DNA of 64,000 nt from Brachyspira pilosicoli (GCF_036997485.1 NZ_JAWLPU010000001.1:372001-436000), one strand, 5' to 3'. Counted from the first letter of the stretch, positions 47,413 through 57,070 are shown. Notes: generated from the sequence alone by a model not told the origin. Made by a program: numbers and translations.

Positions 47413-49035
47413 TTAGTCTATTAAAGCGTATACATCATTATACCATTTATTTATATAATCTTTTAATTCATCATATTTTATTTTTCCTTCTATAAATGAA
47501 TCTCTATGCCATGGAGAAATCATATTTAATATTTCATTTATATCATCAGAAAAATTATTAGAGTTAATATTTTTTATTAATGATTCCAATTTATTTTTTA
47601 ATAGTTCTTTATTTTGTTTTTCTTCTATATATCTAAAATCTTTTAGCTGCTTATTAGAGTTTTTTATATCATCATATATACTTACATTTTTTATTTTCGC
47701 TGATTCTTTTGTGAGTGTAAAAAAATCTATATTCTTTGATAAGTCATTAATCAAACTTTCAAAATGAGTTTTATAACTTATAAGCGAAGAGGAAGTGTTT
47801 CTCAAACAATCATCAAAACATTTTATTTTATTATCATCATTTAATCTTTTATATTTTTTTGTTTCAAATGTTTTTATTTTACTACTTGTAATAAAATCCA
47901 AAGCTATTGCATTTGAATATTTTGAATGGCTCTTATCATCAACATGGCAGAAATCACACCCTGCAAGAAGAATATATTTAGGGTTTAAAAATTCTGCTAT
48001 TCTTAAAGCAGGCATTATAACGCTTCCTTCCATTGGAAAATAAATACTATCTTTTGTGTTGTATAATATCTTTTCAAGGCTTTCATTGTGCGAGAAAAAA
48101 AACTTTCTTTCTTTTTTTATGCTATTTACTGGATATGATGTATGCGTTGTAAATAGCAATATACTCTCTTCTTTAAAAAGGCTTAATATATGTATTAAAG
48201 AATAAAACCCTCCGTCTGTAGAAACCACTGCATTGGGTTTTATGTTATTATTAAGAAGTGTGTTTAATGAATGAGATACTGCCAAAACAAAATGAGTTTC
48301 TGACAATGTTTTTATTTTTTCAATATAATTATCTATCGAAGCACCAGCAGATACTAAAAGAAGCGGGGTTTCTTTGTTTAGATAATTTTTAAAACTTTCT
48401 ATAGAATGATTATTACGCATATTATAAATAATGTTTCTTGCCCATATAGGAGCAAAATAATAATTGGATGTAAGAGACATTAATCTCTCTTTTATAATAT
48501 TTGATAATTGTATTGTAATATTATCATAATAGCTTTTATTTTCTTCGCTAACATTAGAAGCTCTTATATGTCTTATAACAGTGAGTTTTTTAACATTATC
48601 TTCTCGAATAAAATTATTAAAAAATAATAAAACATCATTTTCTTCTGACAATATAATTATTCTATTCAAATTTTTTATCTCTATATTTGAAAGTATAAGC
48701 TTTAATAGCTCTATATCTTTTTCTATTATTATAGCTTTATTTTTAGCGTTTAATGACAAAAAATAATCTATATGATAAAAAGAAGCAATAGATAAAAATA
48801 TAGCTATATAATCTGAATTATTATTTTTTATATATTGCTCTATTAATCTTTTAGCTTCTTCTATTGGTGCATAAAGAGAGGTTAAGGCTTTATTTTTATA
48901 TGATACGCTTATTAAATTATTTTTATTAAACTTTATTTCATAACTATTATTATCATTAACATTTTCAAGTTTTTTTATAGTATTTATATTATATTTACTT
49001 AGTGTTAAAGTTTCTATGTTTTTTTTAAATATCAT
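47413..49035 (-). CDS. Maf-type motility-associated glycosyltransferase (DUF115)
   Basis: A 540-residue cytoplasmic protein. The DUF115/MAF domain is central: L-L-L-V-S-A-G-A-S-I-D, then A-V-V-S-T-D-G-G-F-Y and M-E-G-S-V-I-M-P-A-L-R-I-A and L-L-A-G-C-D-F. Maf proteins add nonulosonic acids to flagellin in Campylobacter and are linked to flagellin glycosylation in Treponema. No flagellin gene is close by. Its ATG overlaps the stop of the DUF3108 gene by four bases (ATGA). Confidence 0.85.
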   Translation of the reverse strand: MIFKKNIETLTLSKYNINTIKKLENVNDNNSYEIKFNKNNLISVSYKNKALTSLYAPIEEAKRLIEQYIKNNNSDYIAIFLSIASFYHIDYFLSLNAKNKAIIIEKDIELLKLILSNIEIKNLNRIIILSEENDVLLFFNNFIREDNVKKLTVIRHIRASNVSEENKSYYDNITIQLSNIIKERLMSLTSNYYFAPIWARNIIYNMRNNHSIESFKNYLNKETPLLLVSAGASIDNYIEKIKTLSETHFVLAVSHSLNTLLNNNIKPNAVVSTDGGFYSLIHILSLFKEESILLFTTHTSYPVNSIKKERKFFFSHNESLEKILYNTKDSIYFPMEGSVIMPALRIAEFLNPKYILLAGCDFCHVDDKSHSKYSNAIALDFITSSKIKTFETKKYKRLNDDNKIKCFDDCLRNTSSSLISYKTHFESLINDLSKNIDFFTLTKESAKIKNVSIYDDIKNSNKQLKDFRYIEEKQNKELLKNKLESLIKNINSNNFSDDINEILNMISPWHRDSFIEGKIKYDELKDYINKWYNDVYALID

Positions 49036-49784
49036 TTTCCGTCTTTATACTCTCTTATAATTCCTCTCACTCTAATAGTAAGCCCATATAATTTTTGCTC
49101 TGCTATTATAACATCTAAAGGCACTTGATTATATTTATCTTTAGCTATTAAAGCATCAGTACCATATTTACCATTTTCATATACTCTTACAGTTTTTAAT
49201 TTACCTCTTTCTAACTTTGTCTTTAATTCTCCGCCATCTTCTATTATGAATCTAATATCTGTTTTTACATTTTTTCCCTCAAGCCAATTAATTTTAAAAG
49301 TACCTATGTTTTTATCAACAAACCTCATAAAAAATACTAATGATAAAGCATCAAATGCTAAACCGTCATAAGTAATTTTTTCATCAGTTGTTCTTTTATC
49401 ATTATAAATAAAATATTTTTCTTTATGATTAAATTTCAATGTTTCATAATTAGTCCAATCACCCTCTTTAGCATCTTTAGTTAATAGTAAAGGAGTGAAA
49501 TCGTTTGTAGATACCCAAGCCTCAAATACATCGCTTACTTTATAAACAAAATTAGCAGCACCTGTACTATATACATGTGCATATAAATGATATGCAGGAA
49601 CACCATCTACATTGCTAATTGCTAATACCTTAGCTTCAAGCACTCCTACTTTTCCGCTTATATTAAACTCCGGCACCTGTGCCAAAACATCATATTTAAT
49701 ATACTCTCCAACCTTAAAAGTTTGATTATAGCAAAAAAGTAAATTAGATATTAATATTGTTAGTGTCAAAACATATTTAATCAT
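49032..49784 (-). CDS. DUF3108 exported protein
   Basis: A 250-residue protein with a signal peptide and a mature domain of the DUF3108 type: F-K-V-G-E-Y-I-K-Y-D-V, then G-K-V-G-V-L-E-A-K-V and the C-terminal V-P-L-D-V-I-I-A-E. Function is not established; it is probably periplasmic. I chose the ATG at 49784 because the AAAGG site lies seven bases before it; the ATG at 49790 would be one base from that site. It is translationally coupled to the Maf gene downstream. Confidence 0.8.
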   Translation of the reverse strand: MIKYVLTLTILISNLLFCYNQTFKVGEYIKYDVLAQVPEFNISGKVGVLEAKVLAISNVDGVPAYHLYAHVYSTGAANFVYKVSDVFEAWVSTNDFTPLLLTKDAKEGDWTNYETLKFNHKEKYFIYNDKRTTDEKITYDGLAFDALSLVFFMRFVDKNIGTFKINWLEGKNVKTDIRFIIEDGGELKTKLERGKLKTVRVYENGKYGTDALIAKDKYNQVPLDVIIAEQKLYGLTIRVRGIIREYKDGK

Positions 49785-49815
49785 AAACATTCCTTTTGTT
49801 AGGTTTCATAAATTT

Positions 49816-49843
49816 ATTATAAAACAATAAAATAAAAACACAA
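49816..49843 (-). promoter_or_regulatory. promoter of the DUF3108-Maf unit
   Basis: On the minus strand TTGTGT (49843-49838), a 16-base spacer and TATAAT (49821-49816). Start near 49809. Confidence 0.55.
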
Positions 49844-49875
49844 TTATAAAAATATTTTCTTCATTTTTATTATAA

Positions 49876-49904
49876 TTGACTTTTAAGCATATTACAGATA
49901 TAAT
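49876..49904 (+). promoter_or_regulatory. promoter of fmt, probably leaderless
   Basis: TTGACT at 49876-49881, a 17-base spacer and a perfect TATAAT at 49899-49904. Seven bases later the fmt ATG begins at 49912. Transcription should start at the ATG, leaving no space for a ribosome-binding site. Confidence 0.7.
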
Positions 49905-49911
49905 AAACCCC

Positions 49912-50850
49912 ATGTATAATGTAATAATAGCCGGTTCTACAGATTTTACATCAGATTGTATCTTGCAATTAATGAAAATGGATAATGTAAATATATCAGC
50001 GGTAATCTCTACAATAGATACAAAAAAAGACAGAAAAGGAAATATTATCCCTAACCCTGTAACAGTTACAGCATTAGAAAATAATCTTAATTTGTTAAAG
50101 CCAGAAAATATTAACAGCGATGATTTTTATAATACACTTCTTGATTTTAATGCTGATTTTTTTATAGTTATAGCTTATGGGAAGATACTTTCAAAAAGAA
50201 CATTGTCTATACCCAAAATAATGCCTATGAATATTCACGGCTCACTTCTTCCAATATTGAGAGGGGCAAGCCCTGTTGAGCATGCTCTGCTTTATGGGTT
50301 TGTTAAAACAGGCACTACATTACAAAAAATGGACTATAAACTTGATGAAGGCGATGTTATATTGCAAGATGAGTTTGATATAGATAAAAACTGGCAATTT
50401 AATGAGCTTTATGAACAAATTAAAAAAAGCGGAGTTTGCATCTTAAAAGAGTTTTTTGATAATGCTGATAAATATATATCTAATCTAAAAAAACAAGACG
50501 ACAGCAAAGCTACTTATTGTACTAAAATAAAAAAAGAAGACGGAAGGCTATATTTTAATAAAAGTGCTTTAGAGCTTCATAATATGACAAAAGCATTTGT
50601 ACGCTGGCCTGTTGCTTATTGTTATTACAATGATGTTTCTATAAAGGTTTTTAAAAGCGAATATAAAGAAAGCAACAATAACAGTAGTGATTTCGGTAAA
50701 ATAGTTCATATTGATAATGAAGGAATACATGTTCAAACATCAGATGGAATATATATTATAAAAGAGCTTCAGAGAGAGGGCAAAAAAAGACAAAGTGTAA
50801 AAGAATTTTTATGCGGCAATAAATTAAATATAAATGAATATTTTAATTGA
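49912..50850 (+). CDS. fmt: methionyl-tRNA formyltransferase
   Basis: A 312-residue enzyme that formylates initiator Met-tRNA with 10-formyl-THF. The catalytic triad fits N107, H109 (M-N-I-H-G-S-L-L-P) and D145 (Y-K-L-D-E-G-D). The tRNA-binding C-terminal domain is present. The ATG at 49912 is the natural start (M-Y-N-V-I-I-A-G); a longer frame from a TTG at 49876 uses the -35 box of the promoter and is rejected. No ribosome-binding site precedes the ATG. The usual partner def is not adjacent. The PASTA gene follows after 29 bases. Confidence 0.93.
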   Translation: MYNVIIAGSTDFTSDCILQLMKMDNVNISAVISTIDTKKDRKGNIIPNPVTVTALENNLNLLKPENINSDDFYNTLLDFNADFFIVIAYGKILSKRTLSIPKIMPMNIHGSLLPILRGASPVEHALLYGFVKTGTTLQKMDYKLDEGDVILQDEFDIDKNWQFNELYEQIKKSGVCILKEFFDNADKYISNLKKQDDSKATYCTKIKKEDGRLYFNKSALELHNMTKAFVRWPVAYCYYNDVSIKVFKSEYKESNNNSSDFGKIVHIDNEGIHVQTSDGIYIIKELQREGKKRQSVKEFLCGNKLNINEYFN

Positions 50851-50879
50851 TAAAATAAATTGGAGTAATAATTATATCT

Positions 50880-51527
50880 ATGAAAGAGTTATTAAAAAAA
50901 ATTAAGTTTAAAATTGATAATTTTTACAATGCTTATATAAAGAAGTTTATAAATAAAATACTCCCTAAAGGAATATTAACAGAGGATAAATCTCTTTTGG
51001 TAATAAAAAGGCTAATAATTTTTGCTGTATTTTTATTTGTTTTACAGGGAATAATAGTTTCTGTTGTTGTTTTTATAGTTGTAAAAGCTGGAGGAGAATC
51101 TTTTGTGCTTCCTGATGTACAAGGTGTAGAAGCATTTGAAGCTTTTAATATATTAGCTAAAGAAGATATGAATTTAAATATACAATCGCATTATTTTAAG
51201 GATTATCCATTAGGCACAATAGTAAGTCAAGAACCTAAAGGCGGAATGAGAGTAAAAAGAGGAAGAACAGTTTATTTGGTTGTAAATGTGCCTGAACAAA
51301 CTTTAATAAAAATGCCAGACCTTACAGGGAAATCTTATGATGAAGCTGTTAGTATAATATCGAATGATATTATTTCAAAAATACCTAGTGTAAAAATACT
51401 TCCAAAAGTTGATGATAATAATTCAGATTATAATAATAATGTAGTATTGTCGCAAGTTCCTAATGCTAATGAAGTTATAACAATTAACACAGAAATTGTA
51501 TTAACAGTTAATAACAAGACAGAATAA
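50880..51527 (+). CDS. PASTA-domain membrane protein
   Basis: A 215-residue protein. A basic N-terminal part of about 50 residues precedes one membrane helix (about 45-70). Two PASTA domains follow (about 77-143 and 144-213), with V-L-P-D-V-Q-G-V-E-A-F-E-A and M-P-D-L-T-G-K-S-Y-D-E-A. PASTA domains bind cell-wall muropeptides or help dimerise kinases and PBPs. No kinase domain is present. Its position behind fmt recalls the fmt-adjacent PASTA genes of other bacteria. The ribosome-binding site (GGAG) is rather far, 14 bases before the ATG. Confidence 0.85.
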   Translation: MKELLKKIKFKIDNFYNAYIKKFINKILPKGILTEDKSLLVIKRLIIFAVFLFVLQGIIVSVVVFIVVKAGGESFVLPDVQGVEAFEAFNILAKEDMNLNIQSHYFKDYPLGTIVSQEPKGGMRVKRGRTVYLVVNVPEQTLIKMPDLTGKSYDEAVSIISNDIISKIPSVKILPKVDDNNSDYNNNVVLSQVPNANEVITINTEIVLTVNNKTE

Positions 51528-51588
51528 TATTTTATTATATACCTAAGCAAGTATATTTTACCAGTTTTTATTTTTTATAAATGTATTA

Positions 51589-51668
51589 TCAAGTTTTTGC
51601 TGCTACGCATTTAAATCTACTTACTACAGTTGTCATGAAGAACTTCATTAAAGCTGCAAAAGCACATA
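51589..51668 (+). repeat. decayed A module of the intergenic repeat family
   Basis: TCAAGTTTTTGCTGCTACGC resembles the start of module A in copy 2 (TCAAGTTTTTCCCGCCGCTACGC without its CC-type inserts), and GCAAAAGCACATA resembles the end of module A in copy 3. In between is only weak similarity. It lies in the 269-base gap before the methyltransferase gene. Confidence 0.35.
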
Positions 51669-51695
51669 TTTAATTTGTGAAATTTCATATAGAAA

Positions 51696-51724
51696 TTGAC
51701 AAAATGTAATCGCTTTACTATATT
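51696..51724 (+). promoter_or_regulatory. promoter of the methyltransferase gene
   Basis: TTGACA at 51696-51701, a 17-base spacer and TATATT at 51719-51724. Leader of about 66 bases. Confidence 0.7.
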
Positions 51725-51796
51725 ATTTATATAAAAATTATTAATTGCTAAAGAAATTGAGGTGTATTTCCGATTTTAGAATAGACGAGGTGTATT

Positions 51797-52597
51797 GTGG
51801 AAAAACGAAAATGTGAATTTTGTAACAGCAATGAATATCAACCCTATATAAAAACAGATTTAGTAAGTTATAGTAAATGTTCAAACTGCGGACTTATCTT
51901 TCAAGACCCTATTATCACTCAAGAGGAAATAGATGCTATATATGATGATAACTATTTTGAATATGAAGTAGCTAATCATGATAATTTCTTTGCCTTGATA
52001 CAGCTTGCTTTAAAAGACATAGGTTTTGAAAAAATAGAAAATGAACTTCCAAATAAAAATGTGTTAGATATAGGCTGCGCCACTGGTATGACACTTAATT
52101 ATCTAAAGAGTAAAGGTTATAATACTACAGGTATAGAAATTTGTTCTGCTTCTGCAGAGTATGCAAGAAAATATTATAATTTAAATATTTATGAGAAGCC
52201 TCTTATAGAAGTTGGTTTTCCTGATGATTATTTTTCTTTTATACATTTTTCTCATGTTATAGAGCATGTGCCAAATCCTGCTGATACTTTAAAAGAAATA
52301 TATAGAATACTTGCTAAAGGAGGTTATTTAGCAATTACTACACCAAATGCTGATGGAATGTTCGCTAAAAAATATGGTGCAAATTGGAGGGCGGTTATGC
52401 CTCAGCATTTATGGCTATTTTCAAAGCCTGTGCTTTCTAACTATTTAAAAAAAGTTGGATTTAATATAATAAGCGATTTTTCTTGGGGAAGTATACCTAT
52501 AGAGAAAAATGCTAATAAAATAGTAAAAAAATTTTTTGACAAATTTGTAAAAAAATTTAATAAAGGCGATGTTATGCTTTTCTTATGCAAAAAGTAA
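51797..52597 (+). CDS. zinc-ribbon class I SAM methyltransferase
   Basis: A 266-residue enzyme. An N-terminal metal-ribbon C6-x2-C9 ... C28-x2-C31 precedes a SAM domain with motif I V-L-D-I-G-C-A-T-G (89-97) and the post-motif H-V-I-E-H-V-P-N-P. It is similar in layout to the C-terminal part of the fusion protein at 61117-62841. Such ribbon-methyltransferases often act on sugars or surface glycans. The start is GTG, with GAGG six bases upstream. FapA follows after 20 bases. Confidence 0.8.
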   Translation: MEKRKCEFCNSNEYQPYIKTDLVSYSKCSNCGLIFQDPIITQEEIDAIYDDNYFEYEVANHDNFFALIQLALKDIGFEKIENELPNKNVLDIGCATGMTLNYLKSKGYNTTGIEICSASAEYARKYYNLNIYEKPLIEVGFPDDYFSFIHFSHVIEHVPNPADTLKEIYRILAKGGYLAITTPNADGMFAKKYGANWRAVMPQHLWLFSKPVLSNYLKKVGFNIISDFSWGSIPIEKNANKIVKKFFDKFVKKFNKGDVMLFLCKK

Positions 52598-52617
52598 TTT
52601 AATAAAAGGAGACGAAA

Positions 52618-54333
52618 ATGACTAACAGTAATCTTAATATCGATAAAAGTAACTATGAATTTGCCTTTGATGATTCCATTGACATAAGAGAAGTATATGA
52701 CAAAGTTGTTGATTCTAATAGTGATGATCAAACTTTGTATGATGAGCTTTTAAGATATTATGTTGTACCTGGAGTGCAGATATTAAAATCTATATCAAAA
52801 AGAGAGGGAATAAAAGCTGGTAAGAATGTAAAATTTGATAAGATGACAGGAGTATATAGAAGTACAACTTATGGTTATGTGTCTTATAATGGTATAAAGT
52901 CCGTATCTATAATTCCTGTAATTAACGTATCTTATAAATGGAGGGGGGTATTAGTGCTTCCTCCGCAAAAGGATGCAAAAAGGCAGCTTACTCTTGAAGA
53001 AATACAAATGATGGTTTCTGAGATACCTATCAAACTTATGGTTGATTATGATAAGATTGCTGAGCTTGTAGAACGTAATATAAAAAATAATGAGGGAGTT
53101 TGCTGTGTATTTGTTGAAGGAAGAAAGCCTGTTGATGGCAATGTTCAGAAAGTTGTTTTAGATTATGATTTATCTATAGGAACAGGTAAGAAATCAGAAG
53201 ATGGTTCTATTGATTTTAAAGAAAGAAGTTTTGTACATAATATAGATGCTAATGTTCAAATAGCACATTTTATTCCAGAGAAGCCTGCTGTTGATGGACT
53301 TGATATATATAATGAAGTTATGAGTGCCAATTTTGATGAGGATACTTGCTATAAGATTGGAAATAATCTTAAAGTTGATGATGACGGCATTACTATACGA
53401 AGTGCCATTAGAGGCATACTCGTAAACAGCAGCAATAACACTTTATCGGTTAGTGATACTGTTGAGATAGATAAGGTTGATTTATCTACTGGTAATATAG
53501 AAGTTGATGGTTCTGTTATTATTAAAGAAAATGTTACTCCGGGTTTTAGCATAAAAACAGAGGGTAATATAGAAGTTTACGGCAATATAGAAGATGCTAA
53601 AATAGATTGCGGAGGAAATTTGATTGTTTCCGGCGGAATTATAGGAGGACCTGACAGCGACATAAATATAAAAGGAAAAATTTACTCATCTTTTATTAGA
53701 AATGCTAAGATTATGTGTAAAGATGATGTTATAAGTCAGCAGATAGTTAATTCAGATATATCAACAAGCAATAGAGTAATAGCATTAGAAGGCAAAGGCG
53801 TTATAATTGGAGGCTCCATCAAGGCAATGAATGGCGTTTGGGCCAAGAGTATTGGTGCTATAAGTGAGTCAAAAACTACTATAATGGTTGGAAGAGACCC
53901 TGAGGCTGATGCTTTATTTAAAGAAATCACAAACACTCTAAAAACTAATAAAGAAGAAATTAATAAAATTAAATCTTTACTCGGTTCTGAATATTTTAGA
54001 GACCCTAAATCATTTATTGCAAGAATAGCTCCAGATAAAAGAGATACCATAAAAGGAATATTAAAAAGAATTACCGATATCATAAAAGAAACTAAAGATT
54101 TAGAACAAAAAAGAAATGAAATGGCTGAAGAGTTTGAAAGATTATCCGCCAGCAGTATAACTTCTATGGAAGGTTTCTTCCCAGGTGTGACTATATATAT
54201 ATCTAACATAAGAAAATATATTACAAATAAAATATCAGGTACAGAATATTTTTATTCTAAAGAAAAGAGAGATATTTCTGAAAAAGCTCCAAAACATTTA
54301 GATGAAGCAGAATATATGAGACAAGATAACTAA
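52618..54333 (+). CDS. FapA/DUF342-family protein
   Basis: A 571-residue cytoplasmic protein of the DUF342 family, also called flagellar assembly protein A. It has the N-terminal wing region (L-L-R-Y-Y-V-V-P-G-V-Q-I-L-K) and the central right-handed beta-helix with many hexapeptide-like repeats (V-D-G-S-V-I-I-K-E-N-V-T-P-G-F and E-V-Y-G-N-I-E-D-A-K). The C-terminus is coiled-coil (about 460-520). The role is unclear; a link to flagella or cell polarity is known in other bacteria. An AAGGAG precedes the ATG. Confidence 0.85.
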   Translation: MTNSNLNIDKSNYEFAFDDSIDIREVYDKVVDSNSDDQTLYDELLRYYVVPGVQILKSISKREGIKAGKNVKFDKMTGVYRSTTYGYVSYNGIKSVSIIPVINVSYKWRGVLVLPPQKDAKRQLTLEEIQMMVSEIPIKLMVDYDKIAELVERNIKNNEGVCCVFVEGRKPVDGNVQKVVLDYDLSIGTGKKSEDGSIDFKERSFVHNIDANVQIAHFIPEKPAVDGLDIYNEVMSANFDEDTCYKIGNNLKVDDDGITIRSAIRGILVNSSNNTLSVSDTVEIDKVDLSTGNIEVDGSVIIKENVTPGFSIKTEGNIEVYGNIEDAKIDCGGNLIVSGGIIGGPDSDINIKGKIYSSFIRNAKIMCKDDVISQQIVNSDISTSNRVIALEGKGVIIGGSIKAMNGVWAKSIGAISESKTTIMVGRDPEADALFKEITNTLKTNKEEINKIKSLLGSEYFRDPKSFIARIAPDKRDTIKGILKRITDIIKETKDLEQKRNEMAEEFERLSASSITSMEGFFPGVTIYISNIRKYITNKISGTEYFYSKEKRDISEKAPKHLDEAEYMRQDN

Positions 54334-54411
54334 TATATGTTTTTCATCATTTACAATTTTATTTGTTTTGTTTATAATATTTATTATTACAATTATTAGG
54401 GATAATATTAT

Positions 54412-55404
54412 ATGAAAATAAAAGATATTGTCAAAGCGAGAGTATTAGTAATCGGCGATTTAATGTTAGACAGATTTACTTATGGTGATGTTATGAGAAT
54501 ATCTCCAGAGGCACCTGTACCTGTTTTGCATGTTAATCATGAAGAAAATTATTTAGGCGGAGCTGGAAATGTAGCGAGAAATATTGCTTCATTATTAAAT
54601 ATGGAAGGAAGAGGCGATATAGGAATCATTGGTGTTATAGGAAATGATAAATCTGCTGAAACAATTATAGAAAGTATGCATAATTGGAATATATCTAATG
54701 AAGGCATAATAGTAGATAATAATAGAACAACTATAACAAAAACAAGAATAGTTGCAGGAACTCAGCAAATAGTGAGAATAGATGAAGAAAATGTTGAGCC
54801 ATATTCAAGCGACATTTATAAAAAAATAGAAAAATCTTTTTTAGATAGATTAAAAGAATATAATGTTGTTATTATAAGCGACTATGCTAAAGGCGTTATT
54901 ACTAAAGAAATAGCTAAAAAGATAATAGACATTTGCAATAAAAACAATATACAAGTATTGGTTGATCCTGCTATAAAACATTTTTCTTATTATAAAAAAG
55001 CCACTTTAATGACTCCAAACCTAAAAGAGGCTATAGAAGGCTCTAACAGTAAAATACCTTTTTATAATTTCAATACAGATTCTATAAATAAATTAGGTAA
55101 TGATATAGTGAAAAAATTAGGCTTATCAAAGCTTATGATTACACTCGGTGCTAATGGTATGGCATTGTTTGATAAAGATATACAAACATTTAAAGATGAA
55201 GTTTATATAATACCTACTAAGGCAAAAAGTGTGTTTGATGTTTCTGGGGCTGGAGATACTGTTATATCGGTGCTTGGTATGTGTCTTTCTATTGGCTTTT
55301 CTTTTAAAGAGGCTTCTGAAATTGCTAATACAGCTGCTGGTGTTGTTGTTGGAAAGAGAGGAACTTCTACTTTAACTTTAGATGAGCTTATTAAGGCTTT
55401 ATGA
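54412..55404 (+). CDS. rfaE1: D-glycero-beta-D-manno-heptose-7-phosphate kinase
   Basis: A 330-residue PfkB-family kinase, equal to the N-terminal half of HldE. It has I-G-D-L-M-L-D-R-F and L-G-G-A-G-N-V-A-R-N at the N-terminus, and the catalytic D282 in S-G-A-G-D-T. It makes heptose-1,7-bisphosphate on the way to ADP-heptose for LPS-type outer-membrane glycolipid. The cytidylyltransferase half is absent, so a separate rfaE2 should exist elsewhere. It is followed by a lipoprotein gene after 15 bases. Confidence 0.9.
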   Translation: MKIKDIVKARVLVIGDLMLDRFTYGDVMRISPEAPVPVLHVNHEENYLGGAGNVARNIASLLNMEGRGDIGIIGVIGNDKSAETIIESMHNWNISNEGIIVDNNRTTITKTRIVAGTQQIVRIDEENVEPYSSDIYKKIEKSFLDRLKEYNVVIISDYAKGVITKEIAKKIIDICNKNNIQVLVDPAIKHFSYYKKATLMTPNLKEAIEGSNSKIPFYNFNTDSINKLGNDIVKKLGLSKLMITLGANGMALFDKDIQTFKDEVYIIPTKAKSVFDVSGAGDTVISVLGMCLSIGFSFKEASEIANTAAGVVVGKRGTSTLTLDELIKAL

Positions 55405-55419
55405 GGATTATATTTATTT

Positions 55420-56550
55420 ATGAAAAAAATAATTTTTCTAATGATTGTTTTATTTATATCAATATTAGCATGCTTACCTAAGCCTCCTATCGCTCCTGCA
55501 AAAACTGTTACGGAGCTTACACTTGGCAAAGATATTTATGTTTATAAAAATGAAATAGTAGATTTAAATAGTCCAAAAATATATGAGGTTAATGGAGAGT
55601 ATTATTTTGGAGATTTTTATTATATTAAAGATAATACTGTTTATGCTATAGATGTTTCTAATTCTAAAATGGTTATAGCTAATGGAAGTAATATTAATTC
55701 TTTTAATTTAGAATATAAGAGTCTTGAAACTTCTAAAATATCTTTTATAGATAACAGCAGCAACATATATATAACAGGATACAACTTAGCATATATTGGA
55801 GATATTACAATTACAAACGTATTAATGTCTCTTCCTTCAGAAGGTCCGTCTGTTGAAGGCAATGATGTACCTGATATAAAAACTTACATCATACAGGTAA
55901 CTAACACCAATTACACAAAAGTAGGACTCGTATCTTTAAACAAAATATCTCCAGAAGGAAAAACACTATATAGCATATCTTCTATAATTGACAATGAATA
56001 TGAAAAGGTTATAAAGCTAATTTATTTAAAAGATGATAAATTTGCTGTATTAAAAAGAGATGATAAAAGAATGCCTATATTAGATGTATACAATATTAAT
56101 ACAGGTGCAAAAGAAAATAGATATATTTTAGACAGTGTAGAAACTACTGATGAAGCTACTATGTCTTATAGAGAAATAGTTGACTGTAAATATGTAGCAG
56201 AAAAAGAAGTTTTAGCAATTCTTACTATGAGTATAGAAAACGGCAAACATAAAGAAGATATAATATTCACATCATCTCTTGATAATTTTTCTTTAAAAGA
56301 AACCTATAAACTCCCATCAAGAGATAATGCTCTTGCTGTTGGAATGTCTGACACAGGCAGGGTTATATATACGGGTATGGATAATGGGCTTTATTTTATA
56401 ATAAAAACTAATCCATTTGTATCGCAAAACTTCAGCAAAGAATATTTGGGCACTGATGATTTTAATAAATTAAGAGGAATTAATATGTTTAATGACTCTA
56501 TTTATGGATTTTTATTTGAAGATGGCAAAATAAAATTCAATAATTTTTAA
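55420..56550 (+). CDS. hypothetical lipoprotein
   Basis: A 376-residue protein. The signal peptide has a lipobox S-I-L-A-C with Cys18. The mature part is beta-strand-rich, with repeats of hydrophobic four- to six-residue strands that suggest a propeller-like fold, but no family is recognised. It lies 15 bases downstream of the heptose kinase and is convergent, with three bases between, to a small lipoprotein gene on the other strand. Confidence 0.7.
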   Translation: MKKIIFLMIVLFISILACLPKPPIAPAKTVTELTLGKDIYVYKNEIVDLNSPKIYEVNGEYYFGDFYYIKDNTVYAIDVSNSKMVIANGSNINSFNLEYKSLETSKISFIDNSSNIYITGYNLAYIGDITITNVLMSLPSEGPSVEGNDVPDIKTYIIQVTNTNYTKVGLVSLNKISPEGKTLYSISSIIDNEYEKVIKLIYLKDDKFAVLKRDDKRMPILDVYNINTGAKENRYILDSVETTDEATMSYREIVDCKYVAEKEVLAILTMSIENGKHKEDIIFTSSLDNFSLKETYKLPSRDNALAVGMSDTGRVIYTGMDNGLYFIIKTNPFVSQNFSKEYLGTDDFNKLRGINMFNDSIYGFLFEDGKIKFNNF

Positions 56551-56553
56551 ATA

Positions 56554-56946
56554 TTATTGAACTTTTGGAAGCTGGCCGTCTGTTATGTTATTATCTGTAT
56601 TATATATGTTTAAATTCATATAATCATTATAAAAAGTAAAAGTATAATTTTTTCCATCTTTTTTTGCACTATATGAATTATCATTTACTTTAGTTAATTC
56701 TTCTTTTGTTATATCTACATTTTTATCATAAATATTTCCGCCTTCCAGTAACACATTAATTGAACTATTTTCATCTACTTTTACTGTAGCTGTGTTAACA
56801 ATTAATTGTCTTTCTGAAGCAGGTGTTGTATTAACACTTCCTCTGTATGTACCTTTATATTTTGATATATCTTCAACAGAGTTTTTATTTGCACAAGAAT
56901 ATAAAAGAATAGATAGTATAATTAAAAGTTTTACTATATTTCTCAT
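56554..56946 (-). CDS. small lipoprotein, family member 1
   Basis: A 130-residue protein with a lipobox L-L-Y-S-C (Cys18). The mature part shows Y-K-G-T-Y-R-G near the N-terminus, then strand-rich segments and a final D-G-Q-L-P-K. It is related to the two tandem genes at 58294 and 58734 on the other side of the MFS gene: same length, same Y-K-G-x-Y-x-G start. Ligand unknown. Convergent with the lipoprotein gene before it. Confidence 0.7.
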   Translation of the reverse strand: MRNIVKLLIILSILLYSCANKNSVEDISKYKGTYRGSVNTTPASERQLIVNTATVKVDENSSINVLLEGGNIYDKNVDITKEELTKVNDNSYSAKKDGKNYTFTFYNDYMNLNIYNTDNNITDGQLPKVQ

Positions 56947-57070
56947 AAATAATATTATACCTCATTTAGAAAAATATTTTTTTATTATTTATTTTTAAAT
57001 TTATAAAAAGTAAATTGTTTTTTTACCGTTTATCATATACTATAATAAAAAATTTTTAAAGAGTGAAAAT

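Noticed and set aside
49876-49911. Twelve-codon upstream extension of fmt from a TTG
   Set aside because: The TTG is the -35 box and the segment contains the -10 box of a consensus promoter; Fmt homology starts at the ATG 49912.
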